This document shows positions 52,793 through 61,734 of a stretch of 64,000 bases of DNA, in pieces. The translations under genes and the position numbers were made by a program. This stretch comes from Oscillospiraceae bacterium (lineage in GTDB: Bacteria > Bacillota > Clostridia > Oscillospirales > Ruminococcaceae), in NCBI GenBank assembly GCA_017483465.1, contig JAFUWN010000102.1, positions 1 to 64,000 of the forward strand, given 5' to 3'. Position 1 is the first letter of the stretch. Every line of letters begins with the position of its first letter. The notes below the pieces were generated by a model that was given only the letters and a program-made list of their open reading frames with translations, was not told the origin of the DNA and made no database searches.

Positions 52793-53553
52793 TGCTCTGC
52801 ACCTCCCCAAGCCTTGAGAATCTGCTTTTCCAGAACTTTCAGCAGACCATCCAGAAGCAGACCAATGATGCCGATCACAACAATCGTTGCAAGCAGAATA
52901 TCCGTCCGCAGATTATTTCTTGCATCAATAATCAGATAGCCAAGACCTGACTGTGTGCCGACCATTTCACCGGCTACAAGAAAAATCCAGCTCGTACCCA
53001 GTGCCAGATGAATGCCGTTTGCAATTTGCGGAAATGCTGCCGGGAAGATCACTTTCCACATCAGTGCAGGCTGACGGATGCCGAAATTCTTCGAGACCTT
53101 GAAATAAATCGGGTCAATGTTGCCGACTGCCGCTACTGTAGACAGCAGTACAGGAAAGAATCCGGCAATAAAAATAATCACAATCGCCGGAATATCGCCA
53201 ATACCAAACCACAGCACAATAAACGGCATCCATGCCGTCGGCGAGATAGGCCGCAGCAGCTGTACAACCGGATTGACATACTGAAAGACTTTCGAGAACC
53301 ATCCCAGAATCAGTCCGAGCAGTACGGCGACTACAATCGAACTGATATAGCCTGCTGCAAACCGATACATACTTGTTCCGATATGTCGGAATAAAGAGCC
53401 GTCTCCTGCCATTTCGAGCAGTGCTTTCAATGCCTTTACCGGAGAGGGAAACAATGCTTCATTGAAATGACTGATACTGAACAGCAGCTGCCACAGAAGA
53501 ATCAGTACAGCAAAGGAAACTATAACATTCTTGACAGAAATCAGTTTTTTCAT
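52789..53553 (-). CDS. ABC importer permease, NitT/TauT (SsuC-like) type
   Basis: The start at 53553 gives 254 residues with six membrane helices. The ALGTSWIFLVAGEMVGTQSGLGYLI region is the SsuC/TauC EAA-like motif. It sits between the ATPase and binding protein genes with short spacers, forming a complete importer. The class carries nitrate, sulfonates, taurine, aminopyrimidine or other small anions. Confidence 0.9.
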   Translation of the reverse strand: MKKLISVKNVIVSFAVLILLWQLLFSISHFNEALFPSPVKALKALLEMAGDGSLFRHIGTSMYRFAAGYISSIVVAVLLGLILGWFSKVFQYVNPVVQLLRPISPTAWMPFIVLWFGIGDIPAIVIIFIAGFFPVLLSTVAAVGNIDPIYFKVSKNFGIRQPALMWKVIFPAAFPQIANGIHLALGTSWIFLVAGEMVGTQSGLGYLIIDARNNLRTDILLATIVVIGIIGLLLDGLLKVLEKQILKAWGGAEQ

Positions 53554-53566
53554 GTATGACCGCCCC

Positions 53567-54517
53567 TTAAAAATCATTCTTCACAAATTCTTCATAAGTC
53601 GGCGGATTGTCGGAAAGTCCGTATTCTTTCACCTTATCGAACAGCACCTGATAAGTATCCGCAGTAATTTCCAAATCATCATAGCGAATCCATTTCAGTG
53701 ACAGATCGAGTACGGCATCATCCTGCTGTAAATATTCAACAGCGATTTCCTTTGCCTTCGCAGGAGTCAGATTTTTTCCGGCTTCCTTATAGCTCTGAAC
53801 AAAATGTGAGGCATCTTCGGTACGGTTTTCAATGAAATCATCTGTCAGCACCAGACCGCAGCACAGGGAATCCTGCCACAGTTCCTCAGAAGAATACAAT
53901 ACATGCCCTGCATTAATTGTCACGGCCTTTGCTCCGAAGGGTTCTGCCACGCAGTAGCCGTCAATCTGACCGCTTGCCAGTGCAGAAGGCATTTCCGGCG
54001 GTGAAAGTTCTGTTACATTCACATCATCAACAGTCAAACCAGCTTGAGCAAGTGCATCATTCAGGAGGATATTATGTGATGACTGCCGATGCGGAATTGC
54101 AAAAGTTTTTCCCTTTAAATCTTCGGCTTTCTGCACAGAATCGTTTGTGACAATCACATTTCCGTCTTTATGACCGAGAGCGACTGCCTTGATGCCAATT
54201 CCCTCCTGTTTGGATTTCATAGCAAGTTCAATCAATACGGAAGCACCGTCCACACGTCCGGTATTCAGTGCATCAAGCAGTTCAGGCCACGAGCCGTATT
54301 TGACAAGCTCCACTTGTAATTCATCATCGGATGCTTTCAGTTCTTCAGCGGCTTCAAATACCGGAAGTGCATGAGTAATCGGAAGATACGCAATTTTGAC
54401 GGTTTTCTTTCCGTCTGTATTTTCACTGCCTTCAGCGGAAGTATTTCCGCAGCCGGTCAGAGCAGCACCCAGTGCCAATGCAGTTAAAAATGCAAAAATT
54501 CGATTCTGTTTCATCAT
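53567..54517 (-). CDS. ABC importer substrate-binding lipoprotein, NMT1/SsuA-like
   Basis: From the ATG pair at 54514-54517 the product has about 316 residues with a lipobox LTGCGN. It has the NMT1 fold with IAYLPITHALPVFEA, GRVDGASVLIE, GKTFAIPHRQSSHNILL and SGQIDGYCVAEPFGAKA. Its ligand cannot be read. It follows cooS by about 94 nt in the same direction. The Ni enzyme neighbour suggests that the importer may supply something for CO metabolism, but that is open. Confidence 0.88.
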   Translation of the reverse strand: MMKQNRIFAFLTALALGAALTGCGNTSAEGSENTDGKKTVKIAYLPITHALPVFEAAEELKASDDELQVELVKYGSWPELLDALNTGRVDGASVLIELAMKSKQEGIGIKAVALGHKDGNVIVTNDSVQKAEDLKGKTFAIPHRQSSHNILLNDALAQAGLTVDDVNVTELSPPEMPSALASGQIDGYCVAEPFGAKAVTINAGHVLYSSEELWQDSLCCGLVLTDDFIENRTEDASHFVQSYKEAGKNLTPAKAKEIAVEYLQQDDAVLDLSLKWIRYDDLEITADTYQVLFDKVKEYGLSDNPPTYEEFVKNDF

Positions 54518-54611
54518 AAAACCCACTTTCTTATTTCTTATCATACATAGCGAAATACTATGTTTTGTGTTATGAAATCTGTCACAGCATCCGCTGTGAC
54601 AAATTTGTGAT

Positions 54612-56714
54612 TTACTCGGCATCCCATCCCAGAGCTTTCCGCTTTGTTCTGAAATCTTCCACAATCTTTTCACCGACCTTTACAGGGTCAGTATTGACGT
54701 ACATCACAGAGCCGAGCAGTTCTCGTGTACCGTCTTTCAGAAATTCAATAACATTCTTTGAACCATAGATCTGAGCTTCTACACAATGATAGGAATTGAT
54801 ACCCATCAGACGGAAACCAAGTGCGGCATCAATGCCCTTTTCGTTGCCCCACTCCGGAGAAGTAAAGGCAAGCGGCATCTCAAAAATCCTATGCCCCAGT
54901 GCATTGGAAACACCTGCAAAAATACCGGAAGAACGAGTATTATCAATACATTCGCCTACATGCCATACCGGAGGCAAATCCTCACCAAGGAATTCACGAA
55001 GGCTTTCTCCTGCTTTATCCTGTGCATGTTTACTGCAATAGCCCAGTTTCATCAACGGGAAAGATGCACAGCCATTCGAGAGAATCAGCACATTGTTTTT
55101 CAGAAGCACATCTGCCACATCCACAATGCATTTTTCATATAATACTTTCGGATTGTTACAGCCGACCATGTTTACAATACCGAGTATCTGCCCGGATTTA
55201 ATTGCATCTGCCAGCGGCTGCATACTTCCGAAACGCTTGTGAACGTATTCCACAGAGAAGCCGACTTCCGCTTCTACCTCATAGGGCGGAATATAAACCG
55301 GAATCCCCTTTCTCTGCTCGAAACTCTCGATTGCACGGAGAACAATTTTTTCGGCAAGCTCTCTTGTTTCACCAATATTGGCATGATGATGATCATATTC
55401 ATAACGTTCTGCACCGGGAAGCCTTGCAGATTCACTTGTTGTCACAACCGTTGTTTTGAAACAGCGGGCGACTTCCATAATCGACGGAAATACATCCTGT
55501 ACATCCGCAACCCAGAGGTCAAGTGCCCCTGTTCCAAGCACAAGTTCTGCAGAAACTGCATTCGACAGCGGAATGACTCCGCCGTAACGATACATTGCGG
55601 CAAGTCCTGAACAGCAGATGCCATAGAATTTAATTCCTTTTGCACCGGCTTTCTTTGCAAGGCTGATAAATTTTTCTTCCTGGCCGACTGCTACAATCTG
55701 ACTGACAAGCGTCGGCAGATGCCCATGAACTGCAATATTTACATAGCCTTTTTCCAGTGCACCGATATTGACTTTGGAAGTGACTCTGTCACCGACTCCG
55801 AACAGACTGTCAGTTGCAATATTTGCACCCACAACACCCGAAAAAGTAAATGCTAATCCGCAGCGTAAAAACTGCTGCATAATACTTTTCCAGTCGCCGT
55901 CCGTCGCACAGCCCGATTTATGATATGCTTCAAATACTTCATGATATGCACTGATTGGAAGAATATCAAGTTCTTCCCAGACTTTCTGCCGTTCCGGAGG
56001 GGCACAAGCCTGAATTGTCCTGTAAGTATCAGGTACGGAACGGGACATATCTTCCAGAAGCACATCTGCCAAATCAGCAGCGATATGTTTCAGCTGCCGA
56101 TGCTTTGTCGGAATTCCGAAAGATGCGGCAGTATCTTTAATCTTCTGTTCGCCCATAATCGGAATATTGAGTTTTCCTTCAGCCGCCCATTTCAGTGCGA
56201 GCATCACTTCTCTTGCGTGCATTCCGTGCTGTGCTGCACCAGCCGCAGCAGAACGAAGCAGATTTCTTGCAACAATCAGATCAGCATCCGCACCACAGAC
56301 ACCTCTTGAGGATTTCGCTGTAATACGGCACGGCCCCATGTTACAAATTTTACAGCAGATACCTGCCAGTCCGAAATTACACTGCGGCTTCTGTTGATCG
56401 AAGCGATCAAATGTGGTATCCAATCCGAGCTGTTCCATCCGGAGAATCATCTCACGGACAGCCGGGTCAGGAGTCTGTTCAATGACATCCTGTTTGGACG
56501 GGAATGTTTTCCGGTATTCGGAAACCGCATTCATATAATCCCGTATAAATGCCTGCGGATCATCGTCATCCTGATGGTCAGCCTTATGTGTGACAGTCGG
56601 GATTCCGTGTTCATCAAAGCAGATCAGTGCACGATGAGAATGAATGTGTGCAGGACTGTGATCATGTTCATGACAGACTTCTTCGTCATGATGATGGTGA
56701 TGATGTTCAGACAT
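54612..56714 (-). CDS. cooS: Ni-dependent carbon monoxide dehydrogenase, catalytic subunit
   Basis: CooS oxidises CO to CO2 at a Ni-Fe-S C-cluster. From the second ATG (56714, GGAGG 9 nt upstream) the protein has 700 residues. It begins with a His-rich tail (MSEHHHHHH, then HEHDHSPAHIHSH) that may bind nickel. The B/D-cluster cysteines are in CNFGLAGICC and CNMGPCRI. C-cluster elements include AVHGHLPTLV, GICCSGLAAMYR, NMVGCNNPK, NGCASFPLMKLGYC and HVGECIDN. There is no cooC, cooF, acsA/B or hydrogenase gene in the window. It overlaps the small membrane protein gene before it by 8 bp. Confidence 0.95.
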   Translation of the reverse strand: MSEHHHHHHDEEVCHEHDHSPAHIHSHRALICFDEHGIPTVTHKADHQDDDDPQAFIRDYMNAVSEYRKTFPSKQDVIEQTPDPAVREMILRMEQLGLDTTFDRFDQQKPQCNFGLAGICCKICNMGPCRITAKSSRGVCGADADLIVARNLLRSAAAGAAQHGMHAREVMLALKWAAEGKLNIPIMGEQKIKDTAASFGIPTKHRQLKHIAADLADVLLEDMSRSVPDTYRTIQACAPPERQKVWEELDILPISAYHEVFEAYHKSGCATDGDWKSIMQQFLRCGLAFTFSGVVGANIATDSLFGVGDRVTSKVNIGALEKGYVNIAVHGHLPTLVSQIVAVGQEEKFISLAKKAGAKGIKFYGICCSGLAAMYRYGGVIPLSNAVSAELVLGTGALDLWVADVQDVFPSIMEVARCFKTTVVTTSESARLPGAERYEYDHHHANIGETRELAEKIVLRAIESFEQRKGIPVYIPPYEVEAEVGFSVEYVHKRFGSMQPLADAIKSGQILGIVNMVGCNNPKVLYEKCIVDVADVLLKNNVLILSNGCASFPLMKLGYCSKHAQDKAGESLREFLGEDLPPVWHVGECIDNTRSSGIFAGVSNALGHRIFEMPLAFTSPEWGNEKGIDAALGFRLMGINSYHCVEAQIYGSKNVIEFLKDGTRELLGSVMYVNTDPVKVGEKIVEDFRTKRKALGWDAE

Positions 56715-57039
56715 TTTCATTTGCCTCCTTTACAGCAGATACCCGTATTTTCTTCCGGAAAATGCCTTTCGGGTCATGTATCAGCAAGTCAGCAAGCCAG
56801 ATGACAAGTGCAAATACCACAACCGAAATCCCGAGAAACGCATCATTAAGCATATCTGCCGGAGCCGGTGTGAAATATTCGTCACGCAGTTCCATATATT
56901 CCGAAACCGCATCCACCAGCCACATCAGAGAAGCTCCCCAGAACATCCAGCAGAGTGCAGATACACGGTAAGTATTGCCCTTGGTATACCAGATAACCGT
57001 ACTGATCACAGCAGCGGTCACAGCAATCAGTAATGTCAA
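56707..57039 (-). CDS. Small membrane protein linked to CODH, unknown function
   Basis: The 110-residue protein has three hydrophobic helices (about residues 2-18, 26-44 and 64-86) and a basic, charged C-terminus. I do not recognise the family. Its gene begins one base after the 131-residue membrane gene ends and overlaps cooS, so all are translated together. This fixed packing suggests that it serves as a membrane partner or anchor for CooS or its electron acceptor. Confidence 0.65.
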   Translation of the reverse strand: MTLLIAVTAAVISTVIWYTKGNTYRVSALCWMFWGASLMWLVDAVSEYMELRDEYFTPAPADMLNDAFLGISVVVFALVIWLADLLIHDPKGIFRKKIRVSAVKEANENV

Positions 57040-57040
57040 A

Positions 57041-57436
57041 TTACTGCACCTCCTGAATAGATTTTTTCTGCCGGATATGATTCACAGCGACCATGCCAAT
57101 CCAGACAGCTGTCACAAGTACCGCCATACCGACACCGTTTGTCGCCATTTCATGGAGCATTGCGGATGTGGATTCAGAATCACGCATTGCAGTCAGAAAC
57201 GGAAACCACGGCTGCACTTCTCCATGCCATACATGCTCAAAGGCAAGCAGTACACTTCCGCCCCAGAGCAGATTTGTCAGCCAGCGGGTCTGATGCAGGA
57301 TTCCGTTTTTCTTTTCAAGTACTGCCTCGGGATTGACTTTTGTGACTGAATATTTTTTATCATGTTTGCTTTCAGCAATTCTGCGTACAATAGTAACAAC
57401 TGCCGCTTCGACGGCAGGTACGATAAAACATGCCAT
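57041..57436 (-). CDS. Membrane protein heading the CODH operon, unknown function
   Basis: The 131-residue protein has an N-terminal hydrophobic stretch (about 2-18), a basic loop, and two helices (about 52-70 and 97-118). Three His lie near or in the membrane part, in EHVWHGEV and LHEMATNG, which might bind heme or metal. No family is recognised. It is first in the operon, about 45 nt after the promoter at 57482-57510. Confidence 0.65.
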   Translation of the reverse strand: MACFIVPAVEAAVVTIVRRIAESKHDKKYSVTKVNPEAVLEKKNGILHQTRWLTNLLWGGSVLLAFEHVWHGEVQPWFPFLTAMRDSESTSAMLHEMATNGVGMAVLVTAVWIGMVAVNHIRQKKSIQEVQ

Positions 57437-57481
57437 AATTTTTCTCCTGTTTCTTCTAAACTTATTGATTTTCTATTATTG

Positions 57482-57510
57482 ATTATACCGCAATACAGCC
57501 GGATTGTCAA
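57482..57510 (-). promoter_or_regulatory. Promoter of the CODH-ABC operon
   Basis: On the minus strand TTGACA (57505-57510), 17 nt, TATAAT (57482-57487). It would drive the two membrane proteins, cooS and the three ABC genes as one unit of about 5.4 kb. Confidence 0.8.
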
Positions 57511-57614
57511 TATATTGTGAGATAATTGGCATATACCGTATTTCAATACAATTTAATAGATTTTTTCTATATATGAGTGATTTTCTTTATGTTTATTTTA
57601 TATCTAAACAGAAT

Positions 57615-57821
57615 TTAATCCATCAAAACATTGACTGTTTTTCCGCAGTTTTCACAATTGCTTTCTACAGCACTCCATGTCCGATACTTTTCGTTTGGAT
57701 ATTCCTCTGTCTGAACTCGTTTCATACAGTAAGGATTGGTGTATTCCAATACAAAAAACCCCTTGCGGACTGTTTCTGCCGCTCCCCTTGCTTCCTTGCT
57801 ATAATTCATATCGCTGTTCAT
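57615..57821 (-). CDS. Small CxxC protein, hypothetical
   Basis: The 68-residue product has a GAGGAAA ribosome binding site. The C-terminal half contains CENCGK with another Cys earlier (NPYCMKR), so a metal site is possible. No family is recognised. It lies 7 nt after the aldose epimerase-like gene and reads in the same direction. Confidence 0.55.
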   Translation of the reverse strand: MNSDMNYSKEARGAAETVRKGFFVLEYTNPYCMKRVQTEEYPNEKYRTWSAVESNCENCGKTVNVLMD

Positions 57822-57828
57822 AGTTTCC

Positions 57829-58683
57829 TCACTTTACACAAATTCTGTATGAATAAGAAAAACGCTGTCCGGCCTCGAGTGAAACAGCGTGTTTCTTGCG
57901 TGACAATTCCGGCTCTGCATTATCAAAATCTGTCGGGACAGATGTCCACGGTTCGAGGCAGACAAATGCTGCACGGTCATCACCTGTTGCAGACCAGACA
58001 GTAATACAGTCAGATTCCGGAAATTCCAGTGTGACAGAATGACTGGATTTTTCGGATTTTAAAGAAATTTTATGCGAATCAGGAGACGGCAGAATAATAG
58101 AATCATAATCGAAAAGTGTTCTGCTCATAGGCAAAATACGGCCTTCTCTAAGTTCTGTTACTTCCATGCCGTCCTGATGTGTAAGATGTTCCGGCTTTTC
58201 ATACTCCACATAATAATCTGAAAATTCGCCGTCATTTCCGATAGGACACTGAAAAGCCGGATGTCCGCCAAGATAAAAATACATTGGCTGATGATCTGTA
58301 TTTTCCACGATATGACAGACTTCCACACTGTCCTGTGAAAGCCGATATCTGATTTCAAGCCGGAAATGAAACGGATACTGTGCCAGTGTGTCGGCATTCT
58401 CCGTCAGCTCGAAGGCAAGTTCATTTTCTGTTTGTTTTAAGAATGTAAATTCCATATCTCTTGCGAATCCATGATTTGCCTTCATCTGATATTCTTTGCC
58501 ATTCACAAGATATTTTTTATCCGCCGGAGCACAGATGAACGGAAACAGAATCGGTGCATAGCGTTTCCATGCGTCTCCGCACTGCCAGAGATATTCTGTT
58601 TCTCCGCATTTCAGCGAGTGGAGTTCTGCACCGAACGTATCGGCACTGATTGAAATGTGATTGTTTTGAATTGTATAAAGCAT
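57829..58683 (-). CDS. Aldose 1-epimerase family protein (LacX-like)
   Basis: The 284-residue protein has the galactose mutarotase-like fold. It begins TIQNNHISISADTFGAELHSL, contains LFPFICAPAD and KANHGFARDMEF with the catalytic His, and YFYLGGHPAFQCPI with the second His. Members interconvert sugar anomers, or hexose 6-phosphate anomers in some branches. It is next to a GGDEF gene reading away and a small CxxC gene. A GGAG ribosome binding site is present. Confidence 0.88.
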   Translation of the reverse strand: MLYTIQNNHISISADTFGAELHSLKCGETEYLWQCGDAWKRYAPILFPFICAPADKKYLVNGKEYQMKANHGFARDMEFTFLKQTENELAFELTENADTLAQYPFHFRLEIRYRLSQDSVEVCHIVENTDHQPMYFYLGGHPAFQCPIGNDGEFSDYYVEYEKPEHLTHQDGMEVTELREGRILPMSRTLFDYDSIILPSPDSHKISLKSEKSSHSVTLEFPESDCITVWSATGDDRAAFVCLEPWTSVPTDFDNAEPELSRKKHAVSLEAGQRFSYSYRICVK

Positions 58684-58806
58684 AATTTTTCTCCTTTCAT
58701 GTTACTGTCAGCGAGTTTAACATGCTAAAATTATATCAAAAAATACAGCATTTGTCAATAGAAAATCAGATTCCGGCATAGCATATAAAATTTTACTAAA
58801 AGTTCA

Positions 58807-58835
58807 TTGAAAAACATGTAAAAATATGTTATACT
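58807..58835 (+). promoter_or_regulatory. Promoter of the GGDEF-DctP unit
   Basis: TTGAAA (58807-58812), 17 nt, TATACT (58830-58835). Confidence 0.65.
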
Positions 58836-58871
58836 ATAATTAAGAAATTTTGCATGAAAGGGAATGACATC

Positions 58872-60692
58872 ATGAAAAAAAGAAAAGCTGCACATCTCCG
58901 CACTTTTGCTGTCGTTGCTTTTGTATTGCTTGCACTGTCAGTTGGGTTTCTGATTTTTAGAAATCGGCTGAATGCGAAAATACAGGCTGTCGAAGAAACG
59001 CATCTGACAGAAAGTGCAAAGGCAGTATCGGAGATTTTTTATATCAAGCTGGACGATCAGCTGACCATGCTGGAATCACAGGCACGTTATTTTCAAAGCA
59101 TTGACCTTTCCGACTACAATGCCATGAAAGAAACCATTATGTCTACCAAGGGCATAGGGGAATTTAAAAATATCGGCGTTGCCAATTCTTCGGGGGCGAC
59201 TATCAATTATAACGGCACATCCTCCGGAAATATCCTGCTGTCTGATTATTATCAGGAAGCTATGCAGGGAAATCATGCAATTTCTATTTCAACTGTTCTG
59301 GATGAAGAGGGCGACGAAGTTCTTGTGCTGGCAGTTCCGATTCAGAAAGAAAACCACGTGGAAGGGGTTATCTATGGAACATTCACCAAAGAAACACTTA
59401 ATTCTATTCTGGAATCTATTACTTTCTCAAACACTGCATCGAACATACTGTTTAACCGGGAAGGGAAAATCCTTGCAAAATCTTCCGGAGGATTCGTCAG
59501 GGAAGATGCCCAGTCAGTTGCCGAAGTCATTCCTGATGTGCAGATTCCTGATGACGGCAGTACTGCATCTGTTTATTATACGGATTCCGGACGGCGGTTT
59601 ATTGCACTGATGATTCCCATCGGCATTCATGACTGGTATTTTACAAATATCATGCCGGAATCCATTGTCACTAAGCAGACAATGCAGATTATGATTTATG
59701 TCGGCATGATGATTGTAGTCGTCATTGGATTATTCCTGATTATCCTGCTGCATATTCTGTCTCTGATTCGGAGCAGTGACAAGATTGCGGATATGAACGA
59801 GCGTTTCAGGCTTGTGAATAACCAAGCCCATAATATTATTTTTTCTTACAATTACAAATCCCAGACCATGACCGTAGAAGGCAACGTCTCTCATATCATT
59901 GCGGACTGCAAACCTGTATACAGTCATGAGGAGGCAAAAGGATTTCTGAAACTGATTCATGAAGAGGATTCCCATATTTGTCAGGCAATCCGCACAATCC
60001 CTGAAAGCGGTCAGTCTGCAATACAGGGAGAATTCCGGATTAAAAACAGGGATGATTCTTACTACTGGTACCGGATGAATGCAACTATCATCCGGAACGA
60101 ATCCGGAAAACCTGTGCAGATACTCGGCAGTATGTTCGATGTGGATGAGCAGAGAAACAAAGAAATGGAACTCATGGAACAGGCTTCAACAGATTCACTG
60201 ACAGGGATTCTGAACAAAGGTGCTTTTCAGACACAGACCAGCAGAATGCTATCCCGTCCGCCGGAAGCACTGGCACTGTATATTATTGATCTGGATAATT
60301 TTAAAGCCGTCAATGATAATCTCGGTCATGCCATGGGCGATAAGGTGCTGACAGACGTAGCAGACAAACTTTCGGAAATCTTCGGCAGTAAAGAATGTGT
60401 AGGACGTATCGGCGGCGATGAGTTTGCAGCATTCTATACCAGTGATGCTCTGACAGAAGAGATGATTACAGAGCGTGCATCTCAGATTTGTACACGGATG
60501 GAACAGACTTATACCGGCTATGCAACGGAAGTGCATGTTTCTGTCAGTGTCGGTGTTGCAATATACGGAACTGCCGGAACAGACTATGATACATTATACC
60601 GCAATGCTGACACTGCTCTCTACCGGGTAAAAGGAAACGGAAAGAATATGTATGCACTTTTCAGGAAAGGAGAAACTGAACATGAAACATAA
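58872..60692 (+). CDS. Membrane diguanylate cyclase with Cache sensor, PAS and GGDEF domains
   Basis: From the ATG at 58872 the protein has 606 residues. One membrane helix (about 12-32) and another near 280-302 enclose an extracellular Cache-type sensor. A PAS domain (about 320-425) and a GGDEF domain (about 440-600) with the intact catalytic motif RIGGDEFAAFY follow. It should make c-di-GMP in answer to an outside ligand. It overlaps the DctP gene by 11 bp, which suggests that the binding protein delivers the ligand. Confidence 0.9.
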   Translation: MKKRKAAHLRTFAVVAFVLLALSVGFLIFRNRLNAKIQAVEETHLTESAKAVSEIFYIKLDDQLTMLESQARYFQSIDLSDYNAMKETIMSTKGIGEFKNIGVANSSGATINYNGTSSGNILLSDYYQEAMQGNHAISISTVLDEEGDEVLVLAVPIQKENHVEGVIYGTFTKETLNSILESITFSNTASNILFNREGKILAKSSGGFVREDAQSVAEVIPDVQIPDDGSTASVYYTDSGRRFIALMIPIGIHDWYFTNIMPESIVTKQTMQIMIYVGMMIVVVIGLFLIILLHILSLIRSSDKIADMNERFRLVNNQAHNIIFSYNYKSQTMTVEGNVSHIIADCKPVYSHEEAKGFLKLIHEEDSHICQAIRTIPESGQSAIQGEFRIKNRDDSYYWYRMNATIIRNESGKPVQILGSMFDVDEQRNKEMELMEQASTDSLTGILNKGAFQTQTSRMLSRPPEALALYIIDLDNFKAVNDNLGHAMGDKVLTDVADKLSEIFGSKECVGRIGGDEFAAFYTSDALTEEMITERASQICTRMEQTYTGYATEVHVSVSVGVAIYGTAGTDYDTLYRNADTALYRVKGNGKNMYALFRKGETEHET

Positions 60693-61722
60693 AATGCTTT
60701 CAGCCGCTGCTGCATTTCTGCTGCTGACGGGCTGTCAGAGCAAAACCGATACTGTTTCTATAGAAACGGAATCGCCTGCCGAAACGGCTGTCAGCAGTAT
60801 CGAATATCCGGTCACAGTCCGTGTGGGCTATTCCACTGGAAAAGATGACCCTCGAGGAATCGCACTCGACAGCTTTAAAGAAACTGTGGAATCCCAAACC
60901 AACGGCGATATTCTCATAGAAATCCACCCGTCCGGAGAACTCGGAAGCGACTCGGAACTCATTGCCGGCATGATCAGTGGTGATGTGGATATGACAGTAT
61001 CCAGTGCCGGAAACTATGCATTATATGCGACAAGAGTCGGTGTGTCAGCTCTGCCGTTCCTGTTCGAGGATTTTGAATCCGCATGGAATTTCATTGACAG
61101 TCCTGAAATACAGGAAGTAGATGACGAACTGGAATTATATAATATGCACGTACTTGCCTATTTTGACAACGGATTCCGATGTGTCACAACTTCGGAAAAT
61201 GCCGGAGCAGTTCAGAAAGTGTCCGATATGGAAGGCTTGAATATCCGTACACCGGAAAATCAGATTGTAATGGAAACCATGTCGGTTCTCCATGCCAATC
61301 CCAGAAGCTACCCGTTTGCAGAACTGAAACAGGCTCTTGCGGACGGTGAGTTTGATGCACAGGAAAACCCGATTCCGGTAATTTATAATAATCAGCTCTA
61401 CGAAGTGCAGAAGTATCTTTCTGTGACGAATCACAGCTATGATGCCATGCCCCTGACAATCCGTCAGGAACTCTGGGCAGACCTGACACCTGAATATCAG
61501 AGTATCATCCAGAATGCTGCTAAAGATGCTGAAAGTCAGAACAGAGCACTTGTGAAACAGCAGACAGAAGACTATGTAAAAGAATTGGAAAATGTTGGAA
61601 TGAAGATCGTATATCCCGATTTACAGCCCTTCCGGAAAGCAACAGAAAGTGTTATGGATATGTTCCGGACAATGTATGGTGAAGAACTGATTGCTTTTGT
61701 GACATCCTATGAAAAATCGTAA
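60682..61722 (+). CDS. TRAP-type DctP substrate-binding lipoprotein, without permease genes
   Basis: From the ATG at 60682 (AAAGGAG about 10 nt upstream) the product has 346 residues with a lipobox LTGCQS. The DctP fold is marked by GYSTGKDDPRG, IHPSGELGSDSELI and the central Arg region NIRTPENQIV, which binds carboxylates in known members. No DctQ or DctM membrane genes are near, so it may work as a ligand receptor for the cyclase rather than for uptake. It is the last gene before the right end of the island. Confidence 0.88.
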   Translation: MKHKMLSAAAAFLLLTGCQSKTDTVSIETESPAETAVSSIEYPVTVRVGYSTGKDDPRGIALDSFKETVESQTNGDILIEIHPSGELGSDSELIAGMISGDVDMTVSSAGNYALYATRVGVSALPFLFEDFESAWNFIDSPEIQEVDDELELYNMHVLAYFDNGFRCVTTSENAGAVQKVSDMEGLNIRTPENQIVMETMSVLHANPRSYPFAELKQALADGEFDAQENPIPVIYNNQLYEVQKYLSVTNHSYDAMPLTIRQELWADLTPEYQSIIQNAAKDAESQNRALVKQQTEDYVKELENVGMKIVYPDLQPFRKATESVMDMFRTMYGEELIAFVTSYEKS

Positions 61723-61734
61723 TGAAGTTTTATA

